Positions 25,165 to 34,346 of a stretch of DNA of 50,322 bases are shown in pieces. The notes under the pieces are model-generated. The model did not search any database. It saw only the letters and a program-made list of their open reading frames with translations, and was not told the origin of the DNA. Origin of the DNA: Clostridium cuniculi (GTDB lineage Bacteria; Bacillota; Clostridia; Clostridiales; Clostridiaceae); contig NZ_SMUS01000030.1 of NCBI RefSeq assembly GCF_004353185.1, positions 1-50,322 of the forward strand. The letters are read 5' to 3'. Within the stretch, counting starts at the first letter, position 1. The number at the start of each line of letters is the position of its first letter. Position numbers and translations under genes: made by a program.

Positions 25165-26112
25165 TTGAGTGATGCTCTTGACTTACTTATTTATCTTGAT
25201 GAGGCCTTAACCAAGAATTTAAATTCTCTAGTTATAGATGGATTTATTGAAAAAAGGACCTCTAGATTTATAGAAGATAGAACCTTAAATGCCAAAACAG
25301 GAGCTGAAGGTAGTAACCAACATTATGGTGAAGATAGATGCATAAGAGATTAACGTGATGGATATAAAGGAAAAAACTTCACTGAAGCTGATACAGTAAC
25401 AACAGTAAATAGAGAAAATCAATCATTAGAAGGTAGAAGATTTGTTAGACGTGAAGAAGAGTTAACTAGAATATTTACAACCTTTGAAATACATCAACAA
25501 CTCATTCAAGGTTTAAATCAATCAAATTTAATTAAAGAATTGGATAGCAGTAGTTATTCAACATCTAATATAAATTCAGGTGATTATGTTAAATTAAGTG
25601 GACAAATATCTAGTGAATCTATGGTATCTTATATAGATAGTTTATCTAATTTATTATCATGTATTGGAACAGATAATCTAAATTCATATTGTAAAACTTT
25701 TAAAAGCAATAATAGCTCATTTATAAATTATGATACCATGTACAAACAAGTTAATTACTTAAAATCACTTTTAACTACTAATAATAGTCAAGATATGATT
25801 GTGAAGTGCGGAAATATGGATGTTGTATTAACAGTTAATAATAGTAATTTTATTAGTACCTATGCAAATATTTACGATAGTGCAGATTGTCCATGTACCA
25901 TAATTGGAAAAGTTATTAGAAAATGTGATTCAGATCAATGTATTCATTTATTAAGAAAATCTGGTCAACCTAATTTTTATGAAAACTTTTTAGGATGTTG
26001 CTCTCCACTTATGGAGAATATATCTAGTGCAGGTATATATTTGCCTGAACAACCTCGATTTAGAGTTCCTGGAGAATCTTTGCTTTTAATACCTATTAGT
26101 ATGCTAATTTAA
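25165..26112 (+). pseudogene. DUF6414-like gene interrupted by one in-frame TAA
   Basis: A single reading frame runs from TTG 25165 (AAGGAGG at 25149-25155) to the stop at 26110-26112, broken only by TAA at 25351-25353 (codon 63 of 316). The 62-residue head and the 252-residue tail are in the same frame, and the tail has no other stop and normal codon use. I see no ribosome-binding site for a restart after the TAA. The start (LIYLDEALTKNLNSLVIDGF) and the later SGDYVKLSGQI segment resemble DUF6414 proteins, an assignment I hold loosely. It is either a recent nonsense pseudogene, an assembly error, or a case of readthrough. The function is unknown. Confidence 0.65.
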
Positions 26113-26199
26113 AATTACATCAAAATACTCATCAATAGTTACTAATTATAATTTATAAGTAATATATTAAAGTATATTGATTGTAAAAGGATGATAAAA

Positions 26200-27117
26200 G
26201 TGATTAAACCTAAACCATTACAACAAGGTGATAGCGTAGCTATAATAGCACCTGCAAGTCCCTCTGATAAAAATTTAATTGATAAATGTATATCTTCGTT
26301 AAATGAGTTAGGATTAAAGGTAGTAGTAGGGGAAAGCTGTCTATCAGAACATGGATTTTTATCTGGAACTGATGATGTAAGAGCAAATGACATAAACTGT
26401 ATGTTTGCAGATAAAAATATAAAGGGAATTTTTGCACTTCGAGGTGGCTATGGCTGTGCTAGATTATTAGACCTTATAGATTTTAAGCTAATCAAAAAAA
26501 ATCCTAAAATTTTTATTGGTTATAGTGATATTACAGCTCTTCATATTGCTATAAATCAAAAAAGCAAACTTATAACATATCATGGTCCGATGATATCAAC
26601 TGAACTAATAAAAGGATTAGATAAATATAGTGCTGATTATTACAAAAAATTTATTTTTGGGCATGAGAAAGTAGAAGAATTATTTAACCCTGAAGGAGAT
26701 AATCTTGAAGTTATTAATAGTGGTATAGCTAGTGGACAGCTTATTGGTGGAAACTTATCATTAATTTGCTCTTCTTTAGGAACTAAATATGAAATAAATA
26801 CTAAAAATAAGATCTTATTTTTAGAAGAGGTAGAGGAAGTGCCTTATAAAATAGATAGAATGCTTACTCACTTAAAACAATCTGGAAAATTAAAAGATGC
26901 AAATGGAATAATTTTAGGGGCATTTACTAATTGTATCGCTCCAAATAATAAAAAAAGCTTATCATTACAAGAAGTTTTTAACGAAATTATTTTACCATTA
27001 AAAAAACCAACTATAAGCAATCTAGTTTGTGGACATTGTCTTCCAACTTTAACTCTGCCTTTAGGAGCCAAAGTACTTCTTGATGCTAATAATAAAAAAA
27101 TTAAAATCCTTGAATAA
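26200..27117 (+). CDS. LD-carboxypeptidase (peptidase S66)
   Basis: S66 family serine peptidase, 305 aa, related to LdcA, which trims tetrapeptides in murein recycling, and to MccF. The Ser-Glu-His triad is visible: Ser109 in GYSDITALH, Glu in FLEEVEEVPYKIDRML, and His in CGHCLPTLTLPLG. The N-terminal PLQQGDSVAIIAPASPSD is the normal family start. GTG 26200 fits the AAAAGG site better than ATG 26191, which directly abuts it. There is no signal peptide, so it is cytoplasmic, fitting muropeptide recycling; a role against microcin-like compounds cannot be excluded. Confidence 0.9.
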   Translation: MIKPKPLQQGDSVAIIAPASPSDKNLIDKCISSLNELGLKVVVGESCLSEHGFLSGTDDVRANDINCMFADKNIKGIFALRGGYGCARLLDLIDFKLIKKNPKIFIGYSDITALHIAINQKSKLITYHGPMISTELIKGLDKYSADYYKKFIFGHEKVEELFNPEGDNLEVINSGIASGQLIGGNLSLICSSLGTKYEINTKNKILFLEEVEEVPYKIDRMLTHLKQSGKLKDANGIILGAFTNCIAPNNKKSLSLQEVFNEIILPLKKPTISNLVCGHCLPTLTLPLGAKVLLDANNKKIKILE

Positions 27118-27138
27118 TATTGCGCAGCACATGGGGTG

Positions 27139-27200
27139 AAAAATAAGAAGTTGTTAACTTTTATATAAATCAAAAATATATATTTAAAAGCTAACAACTT
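27139..27200 (-). terminator. Terminator of the esterase gene, minus strand
   Basis: 16-base arms (27148-27163 and 27185-27200, one mismatch) form a hairpin which on the minus strand is followed by CTTATTTTT. It ends the 27247-28203 gene and lies between convergent genes. Confidence 0.7.
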
Positions 27201-27246
27201 CTCATATAATATACAACAGAACTTTTTGATATTATGTAAATTATAT

Positions 27247-28203
27247 TTAATTAGTTTGAGTTAATATATAATCAACAATTTTCATATATAAATTTAACGC
27301 TTCAGTGTTTGATAAGTTTTCTAGATAGTGAGTACAGTTTTGCAAGGTATATAGTTCAAAATTATTGTTATACTTTAATGCAGTTTCATATAATTCTACA
27401 GAAGTTTCATATGGTACAATATTATCCTTTAAACTGTGAATTATAAGTGTATCAGGTAAATCCTCTCTTACATATTCAATTGGGCTAAATTCTTTAGATA
27501 GTTTTTCTATGTCATTATCACTAAACTTTTTAACAACCTCTTCTGGACCAACTGATAAATTTACTTCGCTTAATCTAGCTGGTCCAAATAAATCAATGAT
27601 GTACTTTACTTTAGAGGAATATGATTTTAAGGATTTATCCCCTATAAACTCGTCATCTTGAGAGAAGGCGGCCATCATTGAAAGTTGAGCGCCTGCAGAT
27701 GGTCCTATTATTCCTATATTATTTACATCAAAATTATACTTATCTTTATTTTTATATATCCATCTAATTGTATCTTTAACATCTGATATCTGATCTTCTA
27801 AAATTACTTCATCCTCCATTAACTCATATGATGTACTAATTACTGCATAGCCTTCATCTTTAAGTAAGTCAATAATAGATTCTATAGCGGAAGGAATTAC
27901 TTTATCACCATACATCCATCCATTTCCAAATACATATATAATTACTGGAGTTGCTTCCTTTGCTTCTTTATTAGTATAAATATCTAATGTAAGTTCTTTA
28001 TTACCTCTTTTTTTATATACCACATCTTTATAGGTTATATTTTCAATTGGTTCATTATAAAAATCGCTAGAAATAGTAGGAAGACTATTGCTTAACCTTA
28101 TAATTTCAACCAAAAATTTTATTTTTTTTATGTGAGTAACTAAAATAGTAGCTAGTATTAAAATAATAATTGTAGTAATTAATGATCTTTTTTTTATTTT
28201 CAT
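27247..28203 (-). CDS. Membrane-anchored alpha/beta hydrolase (esterase)
   Basis: BD-FAE/HSL-type alpha/beta hydrolase, 318 aa. Residues 8-24 form an N-terminal membrane anchor after KIKKR, so the catalytic domain is probably outside the membrane. The catalytic Ser169 is in GPSAGAQ, Asp260 in SLKDNIVP and His292 in THYLEN. The oxyanion segment is FGNGWMYGD instead of the usual HGGGW, a variation worth noting. The start ATG 28203 follows TTTAGGAGATAG. Esters of carbohydrate or lipid are plausible substrates. It is transcribed divergently from pyrE. Confidence 0.85.
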   Translation of the reverse strand: MKIKKRSLITTIIILILATILVTHIKKIKFLVEIIRLSNSLPTISSDFYNEPIENITYKDVVYKKRGNKELTLDIYTNKEAKEATPVIIYVFGNGWMYGDKVIPSAIESIIDLLKDEGYAVISTSYELMEDEVILEDQISDVKDTIRWIYKNKDKYNFDVNNIGIIGPSAGAQLSMMAAFSQDDEFIGDKSLKSYSSKVKYIIDLFGPARLSEVNLSVGPEEVVKKFSDNDIEKLSKEFSPIEYVREDLPDTLIIHSLKDNIVPYETSVELYETALKYNNNFELYTLQNCTHYLENLSNTEALNLYMKIVDYILTQTN

Positions 28204-28343
28204 GGCTATCTCCTAAAAGTAAAATATCAAAGTATAATTTTTTCGAATTGTACTTTTATTTTTTAATTATTGCCATATTCAAAATATACTAACCATAAAT
28301 ATAATTTTATTTGAAATATTTATTAGCTTTTTTTTTCGAATAA

Positions 28344-28352
28344 TGTTACAAT
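28344..28352 (+). promoter_or_regulatory. Extended -10 promoter of pyrE
   Basis: TG-T-TACAAT (TG 28344-28345, TACAAT 28347-28352) with a weak TAGCTT 17 bases upstream. I see no PyrR-type attenuator between it and the start codon; the leader is only about 30 bases. Confidence 0.5.
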
Positions 28353-28390
28353 ATTTAAGAAAAATATACATATTAAAGGAGTTGTTTTCT

Positions 28391-29062
28391 ATGCAAAAAT
28401 ACAAACAAGAATTTATTGAGTTTATGGTAAGAAGTAATGTTTTAAGATTTGGAGAATTTGTTACAAAAAGTGGACGTCAAACACCATTTTTTATTAATAC
28501 AGGAAACTATACTACAGGAGAACAACTTGAAAAATTAGGTGAATTTTATGCTAAAACTATTAATGAGCATATTGGCTCTGACGTAGATGTATTATTCGGA
28601 CCAGCTTATAAAGGTATTCCATTAACTGTTACTACTGCTATATCTATGAATAAACTATATGGAGCAAATGTTGAATATTGTTCAAATAGAAAAGAAGTTA
28701 AAGACCATGGAGAAGGTGGAATTTTACTTGGAGCTAAATTAGATAACACAAAAAAAGTAGTTATAGTTGAAGATGTTATGACTGCAGGAACTTCAATTTA
28801 TGAAACAGCACCAATACTAAAAGCTCAAGGCGATGTAGAAATTGCTGGCTTAGTAATATCTGTTGATAGAATGGAAAAGGGGAAAGGAGAACAATCAGCT
28901 CAAGCTGAAATTAAAGAAGCATTTGGAATTACAACTTATCCTATAGTTACAATGGCTGAAGTTGTTGAATACTTATATAATAGAGAAATTGATGGAACTG
29001 TCTATATTGATGATAAGATAAAAGCTGCTATAGCTGAATATTACAAAAAATATGGAGTTTAA
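28391..29062 (+). CDS. pyrE: Orotate phosphoribosyltransferase
   Basis: PyrE, 223 aa, converting orotate and PRPP to OMP in pyrimidine synthesis. The PRPP-binding loop VVIVEDVMTAGTS lies near residues 122-135, and the substrate patterns KSGRQTPFFINTG near residue 25 and FGPAYKGIPL near 70 are intact. Translation starts at ATG 28391 after AAAGGAG; a longer in-frame start at 28343 overlaps the promoter. The rest of the pyr pathway is not here, so this is a stand-alone pyrE with its own terminator. Confidence 0.95.
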   Translation: MQKYKQEFIEFMVRSNVLRFGEFVTKSGRQTPFFINTGNYTTGEQLEKLGEFYAKTINEHIGSDVDVLFGPAYKGIPLTVTTAISMNKLYGANVEYCSNRKEVKDHGEGGILLGAKLDNTKKVVIVEDVMTAGTSIYETAPILKAQGDVEIAGLVISVDRMEKGKGEQSAQAEIKEAFGITTYPIVTMAEVVEYLYNREIDGTVYIDDKIKAAIAEYYKKYGV

Positions 29063-29073
29063 AATTTAAGCAT

Positions 29074-29120
29074 AAAATAATATAAGTCGACAATTTTAAT
29101 TGCCGACTTATATTATTTTT
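29074..29120. terminator. Bidirectional terminator between pyrE and ilvA
   Basis: A 22-base stem (29074-29095 and 29098-29119, one mismatch) between convergent genes, with T-rich flanks on both strands. Confidence 0.85.
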
Positions 29121-29130
29121 ATAGTTTTAT

Positions 29131-30330
29131 TTAATACATGACCTTAATAGAATATTTTTCTCTTGCAAATGAATTAATTATCGTCTCAATATGTTCATGT
29201 CCATTTGTCTCTACAGTAACTTCTAACAATACATTGTGAATTCTATTAATAGCTTTAAATTGATTATGTTCAAGTTTTACTACATTTGCATTTTCTTTTG
29301 CTAAAATTTCAGATATTTTTAGTAGCTCTCCTGGCACATTTTTAAGCTCCACAGAAAAACAAAATAATCTTCCTTTTGAAACAAGTCCATTATTTATTAA
29401 TTTTGATATTGTAAGCATATCAATATTTCCACCACTTAATATACAGCATACTTTTTTATTTTTTACTTTTAATTTTTTTAATGCAGCTAAAGTTACAACT
29501 CCAGATGCTTCAGCTACTAATTTATGTTTCTCAACTAATAAAAGGAATGACTCTACAATATCATTTTCTGAAACTGTTATAATTTCATCTACATACTCTC
29601 TAACAATTTCAAAAGTTTTATTACCAGGTGTTTTTACTGAAATACCATCGGCAATAGTATTAACACTGTCTAATGTACAAATTTTATCTTTTTGTATACT
29701 TAGTGCCATTGAAGGTGCACCCTCAGCTTGTACACCAACTATTTTTATATTTGGATTTAATGCTTTAGCAGCAAGGCTTATACCTGATATTAAACCACCT
29801 CCACCTATTGGAACAAGTATATAATCTAAATCATTAATTTCTTCAAATATTTCTAATGCAATTGTACCTTGTCCATAAATCACATCCATATCATTAAAAG
29901 GGTGTATAAAAACTTTTCCTTCCTCTTCCTCAATAGTTTTTGCTTTAATAAAGGCATCATCATAACATTTCCCATAAAGCACTATATTCCCACCATAATT
30001 TTTAGTTGATTCAACCTTCAAGTATGGGGTAGTTTCTGGCATTACTATACATGATTCTACTCCCATTAATGATGATGCATAAGCAACTCCTTGAGCATGA
30101 TTTCCTGCAGATGAACAAATAACACCTTTAGCTTTTTCTTCTTGAGACAAGGAAATAATTTTATTTAAAGCACCTCTAATTTTATATGCCCCTGTTAATT
30201 GAAGATTCTCACACTTCATATATACATGATTATTGCTACTTTTACTAAATACATTACTATATAATAATGGTGTTTTAGTAATTACATTACTTATGTTTTC
30301 TCTTGCTTCCTTAATTTTTTCTAAATACAT
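29131..30330 (-). CDS. ilvA: Threonine ammonia-lyase with ACT domain
   Basis: PLP-dependent threonine dehydratase of the short, single-ACT type, 399 aa, forming 2-oxobutanoate and ammonia from threonine. The PLP lysine is Lys50 in TGAYKIRGA, the phosphate-binding glycine loop is PIGGGGLISG, and the C-terminal ACT domain (about 325-399) provides allosteric control. Start: ATG 30330 is preceded by AGGGAGG; the longer frame at 30366 has no site. It may be biosynthetic (isoleucine) or catabolic; no other ilv genes are nearby, so I cannot decide. Confidence 0.9.
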   Translation of the reverse strand: MYLEKIKEARENISNVITKTPLLYSNVFSKSSNNHVYMKCENLQLTGAYKIRGALNKIISLSQEEKAKGVICSSAGNHAQGVAYASSLMGVESCIVMPETTPYLKVESTKNYGGNIVLYGKCYDDAFIKAKTIEEEEGKVFIHPFNDMDVIYGQGTIALEIFEEINDLDYILVPIGGGGLISGISLAAKALNPNIKIVGVQAEGAPSMALSIQKDKICTLDSVNTIADGISVKTPGNKTFEIVREYVDEIITVSENDIVESFLLLVEKHKLVAEASGVVTLAALKKLKVKNKKVCCILSGGNIDMLTISKLINNGLVSKGRLFCFSVELKNVPGELLKISEILAKENANVVKLEHNQFKAINRIHNVLLEVTVETNGHEHIETIINSFAREKYSIKVMY

Positions 30331-30582
30331 AATATAGCCTCCCTTTTCATATGTAACATTAATCAAATTTTCTAATATATATATAATATCACAGAAATAT
30401 ACAATTATCGAATGTAATTTTAAAGCTTGTATATAACAAATTAATCTAATTAACTATTCTTTACTCATAAATATTAATCAAAATAATTTTATGTTAATAA
30501 TATAAACCTATAAATATTTAGTTGTATTAATTAAATATAAACTATATAATTACTTTGAATATTAAGAGACGGAGTGGATAAG

Positions 30583-31323
30583 ATGGAAGAAAGATTACAA
30601 AAGTACATGGCTAGATGTGGTATTGCTTCAAGAAGAAAATGCGAAGAAATAATTCTAGAAGGAAAAATTAAAGTAAATGGTACTGTTATAACCGAAGTCG
30701 GAACTAAAATTGATCCTGAAAAAGATATTGTTGAATATAATAATAACATTATAAAAGTAGAAGAGAAGAAAGTTTACATAATGCTTAATAAACCTGAAGG
30801 ATATATAACCTCTGTTAAAGATGAAAAAGGTAGAAAGACGGTTTTAGATATAGTTAATGTTGAAGAAAGAATATATCCTATAGGTAGATTAGACTATGAT
30901 AGTTCTGGCCTATTAATATTAACAAATGATGGTAGTATTTATAATAATATAATTCATCCTAGAGTATCTATAAAGAAAAATTATATTGCTGTATGTAGAG
31001 GTAAATTTACTGAAAATGATCTTAAGCGTTTTAAAAAAGGAATAGATATTGGTGGTTATGTTACTGCTGAAGCAGATATTGAAGTAATATCTGAAGAAAA
31101 GAGATTTAACAAGAAAAAAAATTGTGATGAAATCTTATCAACTGTTGAAATTTCAATACACGAAGGTAAAAATAGACAAATAAGAAGAATGTGTTCTTCT
31201 CTAAATCATGAAGTTATAAGCCTTAAAAGAGTTTCAATAGGAAATATAAAATTAGGTTATCTAAAAAAAGGTGAGTGGAGACCTTTAACTGATAGCGAAT
31301 TAGATTATATTAGAAGTTTATAG
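30583..31323 (+). CDS. RluB/RsuA-type pseudouridine synthase
   Basis: RNA pseudouridine synthase, 246 aa. An S4 RNA-binding domain covers residues 3-60; the catalytic domain carries GRLDYDSSGLLILTNDG with the nucleophile Asp104, and motif III EGKNRQIRRMC further on. The family modifies large- or small-subunit rRNA; the RluB assignment (23S rRNA helix 80 region) is the best guess. ATG 30583 is 8 bases from GGAG; the upstream GTG 30574 overlaps that site. The next gene starts 10 bases after its stop, so the two form an RNA-modification operon. Confidence 0.9.
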   Translation: MEERLQKYMARCGIASRRKCEEIILEGKIKVNGTVITEVGTKIDPEKDIVEYNNNIIKVEEKKVYIMLNKPEGYITSVKDEKGRKTVLDIVNVEERIYPIGRLDYDSSGLLILTNDGSIYNNIIHPRVSIKKNYIAVCRGKFTENDLKRFKKGIDIGGYVTAEADIEVISEEKRFNKKKNCDEILSTVEISIHEGKNRQIRRMCSSLNHEVISLKRVSIGNIKLGYLKKGEWRPLTDSELDYIRSL

Positions 31324-31333
31324 GGGTTTGCTT

Positions 31334-31873
31334 ATGTTTAAATATGTTTCAGATGTCAGTATATTAGCACATAATATTATTAATGAGTATGTAGAAAATA
31401 AAAATGTTGCAGTGGATGCAACATTAGGAAACGGATATGATTGTGACTTTCTATCTTCCTGCTTTAAAAAAGTATATGCTTTTGAAATTCAAAAAGAGGC
31501 TTGTGAAAAATACATAGATAAGAATAATAATGTAATAATAATAAATGAATCACACCACAAAATAGATGAATTTGTTAATGAAGAAATTAACTGTATATGT
31601 TACAATCTTGGATATTTACCAGGTGGTAATAAGGAAATAACAACTTTAGCAGAAACTAGTCTTAAAAGCATACAACTTTCTTTAAATCTATTATCTAGTA
31701 ATGGAATAATGGCAATAGCTATTTATAGAGGACATAATGAAGGTAAAGAAGAAGAAAGTTGCATTCTTCAATACTTAAGAAACTTACCTAAGAATAAGTT
31801 TGGAGTTATGCTACATGAATGTATAAATAGATCTGATAAGTCTCCCTTATTAGTCATTGTGGAGAAAAAATAG
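31334..31873 (+). CDS. MnmM-like (YtqB) tRNA methyltransferase
   Basis: Class I SAM-dependent methyltransferase of 179 aa, the YtqB/DUF rRNA-methylase group. Motif I is DATLGNGYD (residues 30-38), an acidic residue ends strand 2 (YAFEIQ), and the NLGYLPGG motif near residues 93-100 is diagnostic. Bacillus YtqB was identified as MnmM, which methylates aminomethyl-thiouridine at the tRNA wobble position, so this is a plausible role here. ATG 31334 follows TAGGGG, which overlaps the previous stop codon. Confidence 0.82.
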   Translation: MFKYVSDVSILAHNIINEYVENKNVAVDATLGNGYDCDFLSSCFKKVYAFEIQKEACEKYIDKNNNVIIINESHHKIDEFVNEEINCICYNLGYLPGGNKEITTLAETSLKSIQLSLNLLSSNGIMAIAIYRGHNEGKEEESCILQYLRNLPKNKFGVMLHECINRSDKSPLLVIVEKK

Positions 31874-31924
31874 TTTTTATTTGAATTATTATTTATAAAT
31901 CTTGCAACTTTTAATATGCTAACA

Positions 31925-31953
31925 TTGATTAAATTTATAAATAATGCTAAAAT
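31925..31953 (+). promoter_or_regulatory. Promoter of the RpiR-family gene
   Basis: TTGATT (31925-31930) and TAAAAT (31948-31953) are 17 bases apart, with extended TG at 31945-31946. The decamer ATTTATAAAT occurs just before and within the spacer of this promoter. Confidence 0.6.
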
Positions 31954-31986
31954 AATTGAAGTTAATTAAATTAGGAGCGTACAATA

Positions 31987-32883
31987 ATGGAACGAAGTAT
32001 TAATGATGAATCAAAGGATTTAATGAAGTTAATTCAAATTAGATTTCCTAGATTAAGTAAGGGTCAAAAATTAATTGCTGAATACATATTAAAAAATTAT
32101 GATAAAGCAGCATTTATGACAGCAGCTAAACTTGGAACTTCAGTTGGAGTATCAGAATCAACTGTAGTAAGGTTTGCAATAGAATTAGGTTTTTCAGGAT
32201 ATCCTAAACTCCAAAAATCTCTTCAAGAGTTAATAAAAAATAAATTAACAACAGTCCAAAGATTAGAATTATCTAGTGATTATATAACTGAAGGTCATGC
32301 TTTAAAAGGTGTTTTAAAAGCAGATATGGAAAATATTCGATCTACAATGGAAAAAATAGATTATAATACATTTGAAGATGTTGTTAATAATATTTTTACT
32401 GCTAAGAGAATATACATAATAGGTCTTAGAAGTTCAATGGCATTAGCTGAATTTTTAGGGTTCTATTTAAATATAATTTTACAAAATGTAAAAACTGTTG
32501 GCTATGGTATTTCTGATATCTTTGAACAAATGATAAATGTTGGCGAAGGAGATTTAGTAATAGGTATTGGTTTCCCTCGTTATGCTAGTAGAACTATTGA
32601 TGCTTTAGCATTTGCTCAAGATAGAGGTGCAAGAGTAGTAGCTGTAACAGATAGTTTCTTATCTCCATTAGCAACAAGATCTGATTATGCATTAATTGCT
32701 CAAAGCAATATGGCATCTTTTGTTGACTCTTTAGTAGCACCATTATCAGTAATAAATGCTTTAATAATAGCAGTTGGAATGAGAGAAAAAGAAAATATTT
32801 CTTCTACATTTAATAGCCTTGAAGAAATATGGCAAGAATACAATGTCTACTCCTATAATAATAGAAATTTCGGAGATGATTAA
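31987..32883 (+). CDS. MurR/RpiR-family transcriptional regulator
   Basis: Transcription factor of 298 aa. Residues 1-80 form the RpiR helix-turn-helix (YILKNYDKAAFMTAAKLGTSVGVSESTVVRFA), and residues about 125-255 the SIS domain that binds phosphosugars, with the SSMALAEF and IGFPRYA segments. RpiR proteins control sugar or amino-sugar genes. Here no sugar operon is adjacent; the downstream gene is a flavoprotein, so the regulon must be distant. It is monocistronic with its own promoter. Confidence 0.88.
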   Translation: MERSINDESKDLMKLIQIRFPRLSKGQKLIAEYILKNYDKAAFMTAAKLGTSVGVSESTVVRFAIELGFSGYPKLQKSLQELIKNKLTTVQRLELSSDYITEGHALKGVLKADMENIRSTMEKIDYNTFEDVVNNIFTAKRIYIIGLRSSMALAEFLGFYLNIILQNVKTVGYGISDIFEQMINVGEGDLVIGIGFPRYASRTIDALAFAQDRGARVVAVTDSFLSPLATRSDYALIAQSNMASFVDSLVAPLSVINALIIAVGMREKENISSTFNSLEEIWQEYNVYSYNNRNFGDD

Positions 32884-32899
32884 GATATTTTATTCATAA

Positions 32900-32927
32900 A
32901 AAGGAATTAACAAATGTTAATTCCTTT
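32900..32927 (+). terminator. Terminator-like hairpin
   Basis: A perfect 12-bp stem (32900-32911 and 32916-32927) with loop AAAT; the T residues lie in the right arm and only a poor T-tract follows. Confidence 0.6.
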
Positions 32928-32961
32928 AGTTATTATAAATAAAAATTTAGGAGGATTTTAA

Positions 32962-34176
32962 ATGGCAAAAGTCATTGTAATAGGCGCTGGCCCTGCTGGA
33001 ATAATGGCAGCAATTACTGCATCTAAAAATCATGAAGTTATTCTTTTAGATGGAAATGATAAAGTTGGGAAAAAATTATTTATAACAGGTAAAGGTAGAT
33101 GTAATGTTACAAATGCCAAAGATATAAGTGAATTTTTTGATTATATTTATGGAAATCCTCATTTCCTATATAGTTCACTTTACTCCTTTACAAATGAAGA
33201 TACTATAAACTTCTTTGAAAACCACGGAATCAAATTAAAAACAGAGCGTGGCGGAAGAATATTCCCATTGTCTGATAAATCATCTGATATTATAAAAGGC
33301 CTTTCTAATGGATTAAAGGAGAATAAAGTTCAAGTTAAACTTAACTCTAAAGTCACTAATATTTTATCTAAAAATGATAAAATATTAGGTGTTGAAATAA
33401 ATAACTCTCAAAAAATAATGGGCGATCATTTTATTATAGCTACTGGTGGTGCTTCTTATCCACTTACAGGGTCTAAGGGTGATGGTTATGAGTTTGCAAA
33501 AAAACTTGGACATAGTATAGTTGATTTAAAGCCTTCATTGGTTCCTATTGAATTAAATGAAAGATGGCTGAAAGAATTAATGGGATTATCTCTTAAAAAT
33601 ATTTCATTAAGTATTTTAAAAAATAATAAGGTTTTATATAAAGAACAAGGTGAAATGCTATTCACAAGTTTTGGTATATCTGGTCCATTAGTCTTAAAAG
33701 GTTCAAGATTTATAAAGAATGATTCAAGTTATATTGCTTTACTTGATTTAAAGCCAGCATTAGAAACTAATGAGCTTGACAAAAGAATCCAAAAAGATTT
33801 TTTAAAGTATCAAAATAAAGAGTTTAAAAATTCTTTAAATGATTTATTACCTCAAAGAATAATTCCTTTAATAATTAAATTAAGTGGCATTCAAGAAGAT
33901 AAAAAAGTAAATGTTATAACTAAGGAAGAAAGAAAAAAACTTGTACATATAATTAAAAATATAAAAATGAATATTAAAGGTTTAAGACCTATTGAAGAGG
34001 CAATAGTTACAGCTGGTGGTGTTAATACATTAGAAATTGACCCCTCTACTATGAAATCAAAAATGATTTCAAATTTATCATTTGCTGGTGAAGTTATAGA
34101 TGTGGATGCATTCACTGGTGGTTATAATGTTCAAATAGCATTATCAACTGGCTATATTGCTGGAAGTAATATTTAA
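32962..34176 (+). CDS. BaiN-type NAD(P)/FAD-dependent oxidoreductase
   Basis: HI0933-like flavoprotein, 404 aa. The N-terminal Rossmann motif GAGPAGIMAA (residues 8-17) binds FAD, followed by GKGRCNVTNA, the family signature. The C-terminal part holds PLTGSKGDGYEFAKKLGHS and the FAGEVIDVDAFTGGYNVQIALSTG segment that closes the FAD site. BaiN was linked to bile-acid dehydroxylation in some clostridia, but most family members have no proven substrate, so I do not assume this activity. The start ATG 32962 follows TTAGGAGG. Confidence 0.88.
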   Translation: MAKVIVIGAGPAGIMAAITASKNHEVILLDGNDKVGKKLFITGKGRCNVTNAKDISEFFDYIYGNPHFLYSSLYSFTNEDTINFFENHGIKLKTERGGRIFPLSDKSSDIIKGLSNGLKENKVQVKLNSKVTNILSKNDKILGVEINNSQKIMGDHFIIATGGASYPLTGSKGDGYEFAKKLGHSIVDLKPSLVPIELNERWLKELMGLSLKNISLSILKNNKVLYKEQGEMLFTSFGISGPLVLKGSRFIKNDSSYIALLDLKPALETNELDKRIQKDFLKYQNKEFKNSLNDLLPQRIIPLIIKLSGIQEDKKVNVITKEERKKLVHIIKNIKMNIKGLRPIEEAIVTAGGVNTLEIDPSTMKSKMISNLSFAGEVIDVDAFTGGYNVQIALSTGYIAGSNI

Positions 34177-34268
34177 TAATATTCTAAAGTGAAATTTTGT
34201 TATTGGAAAGTATAAATAGTGCATTTTTATTATTATTATTAGAATAAGTAGTAACTTTCCTTTAACGA

Positions 34269-34297
34269 TTGTTATATTTTAATTTTAATTATATAAT
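34269..34297 (+). promoter_or_regulatory. Promoter of cmk
   Basis: TTGTTA (34269-34274) and TATAAT (34292-34297) are 17 bases apart, ahead of the ATG at 34347. Confidence 0.65.
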
Positions 34298-34346
34298 TAA
34301 TAAGAACGTAAGATAGAGGTTTTATTTGAAAGGTGGAAAAATTATT

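Noticed and set aside
25165..25353. Small 62-aa gene paired with a 190-aa gene as a toxin-antitoxin-like unit
   Set aside because: Both pieces are one frame broken by a single TAA, and the second piece lacks a proper ribosome-binding site.
34181..34260. Interleaved inverted repeats (ATTCTAA/TTAGAAT and GGAAAGT/ACTTTCC) suggesting a pseudoknot before cmk
   Set aside because: Arms are only 7 bases, loops are about 40-50 bases, and the region lies upstream of the cmk promoter; chance is likely in AT-rich DNA.
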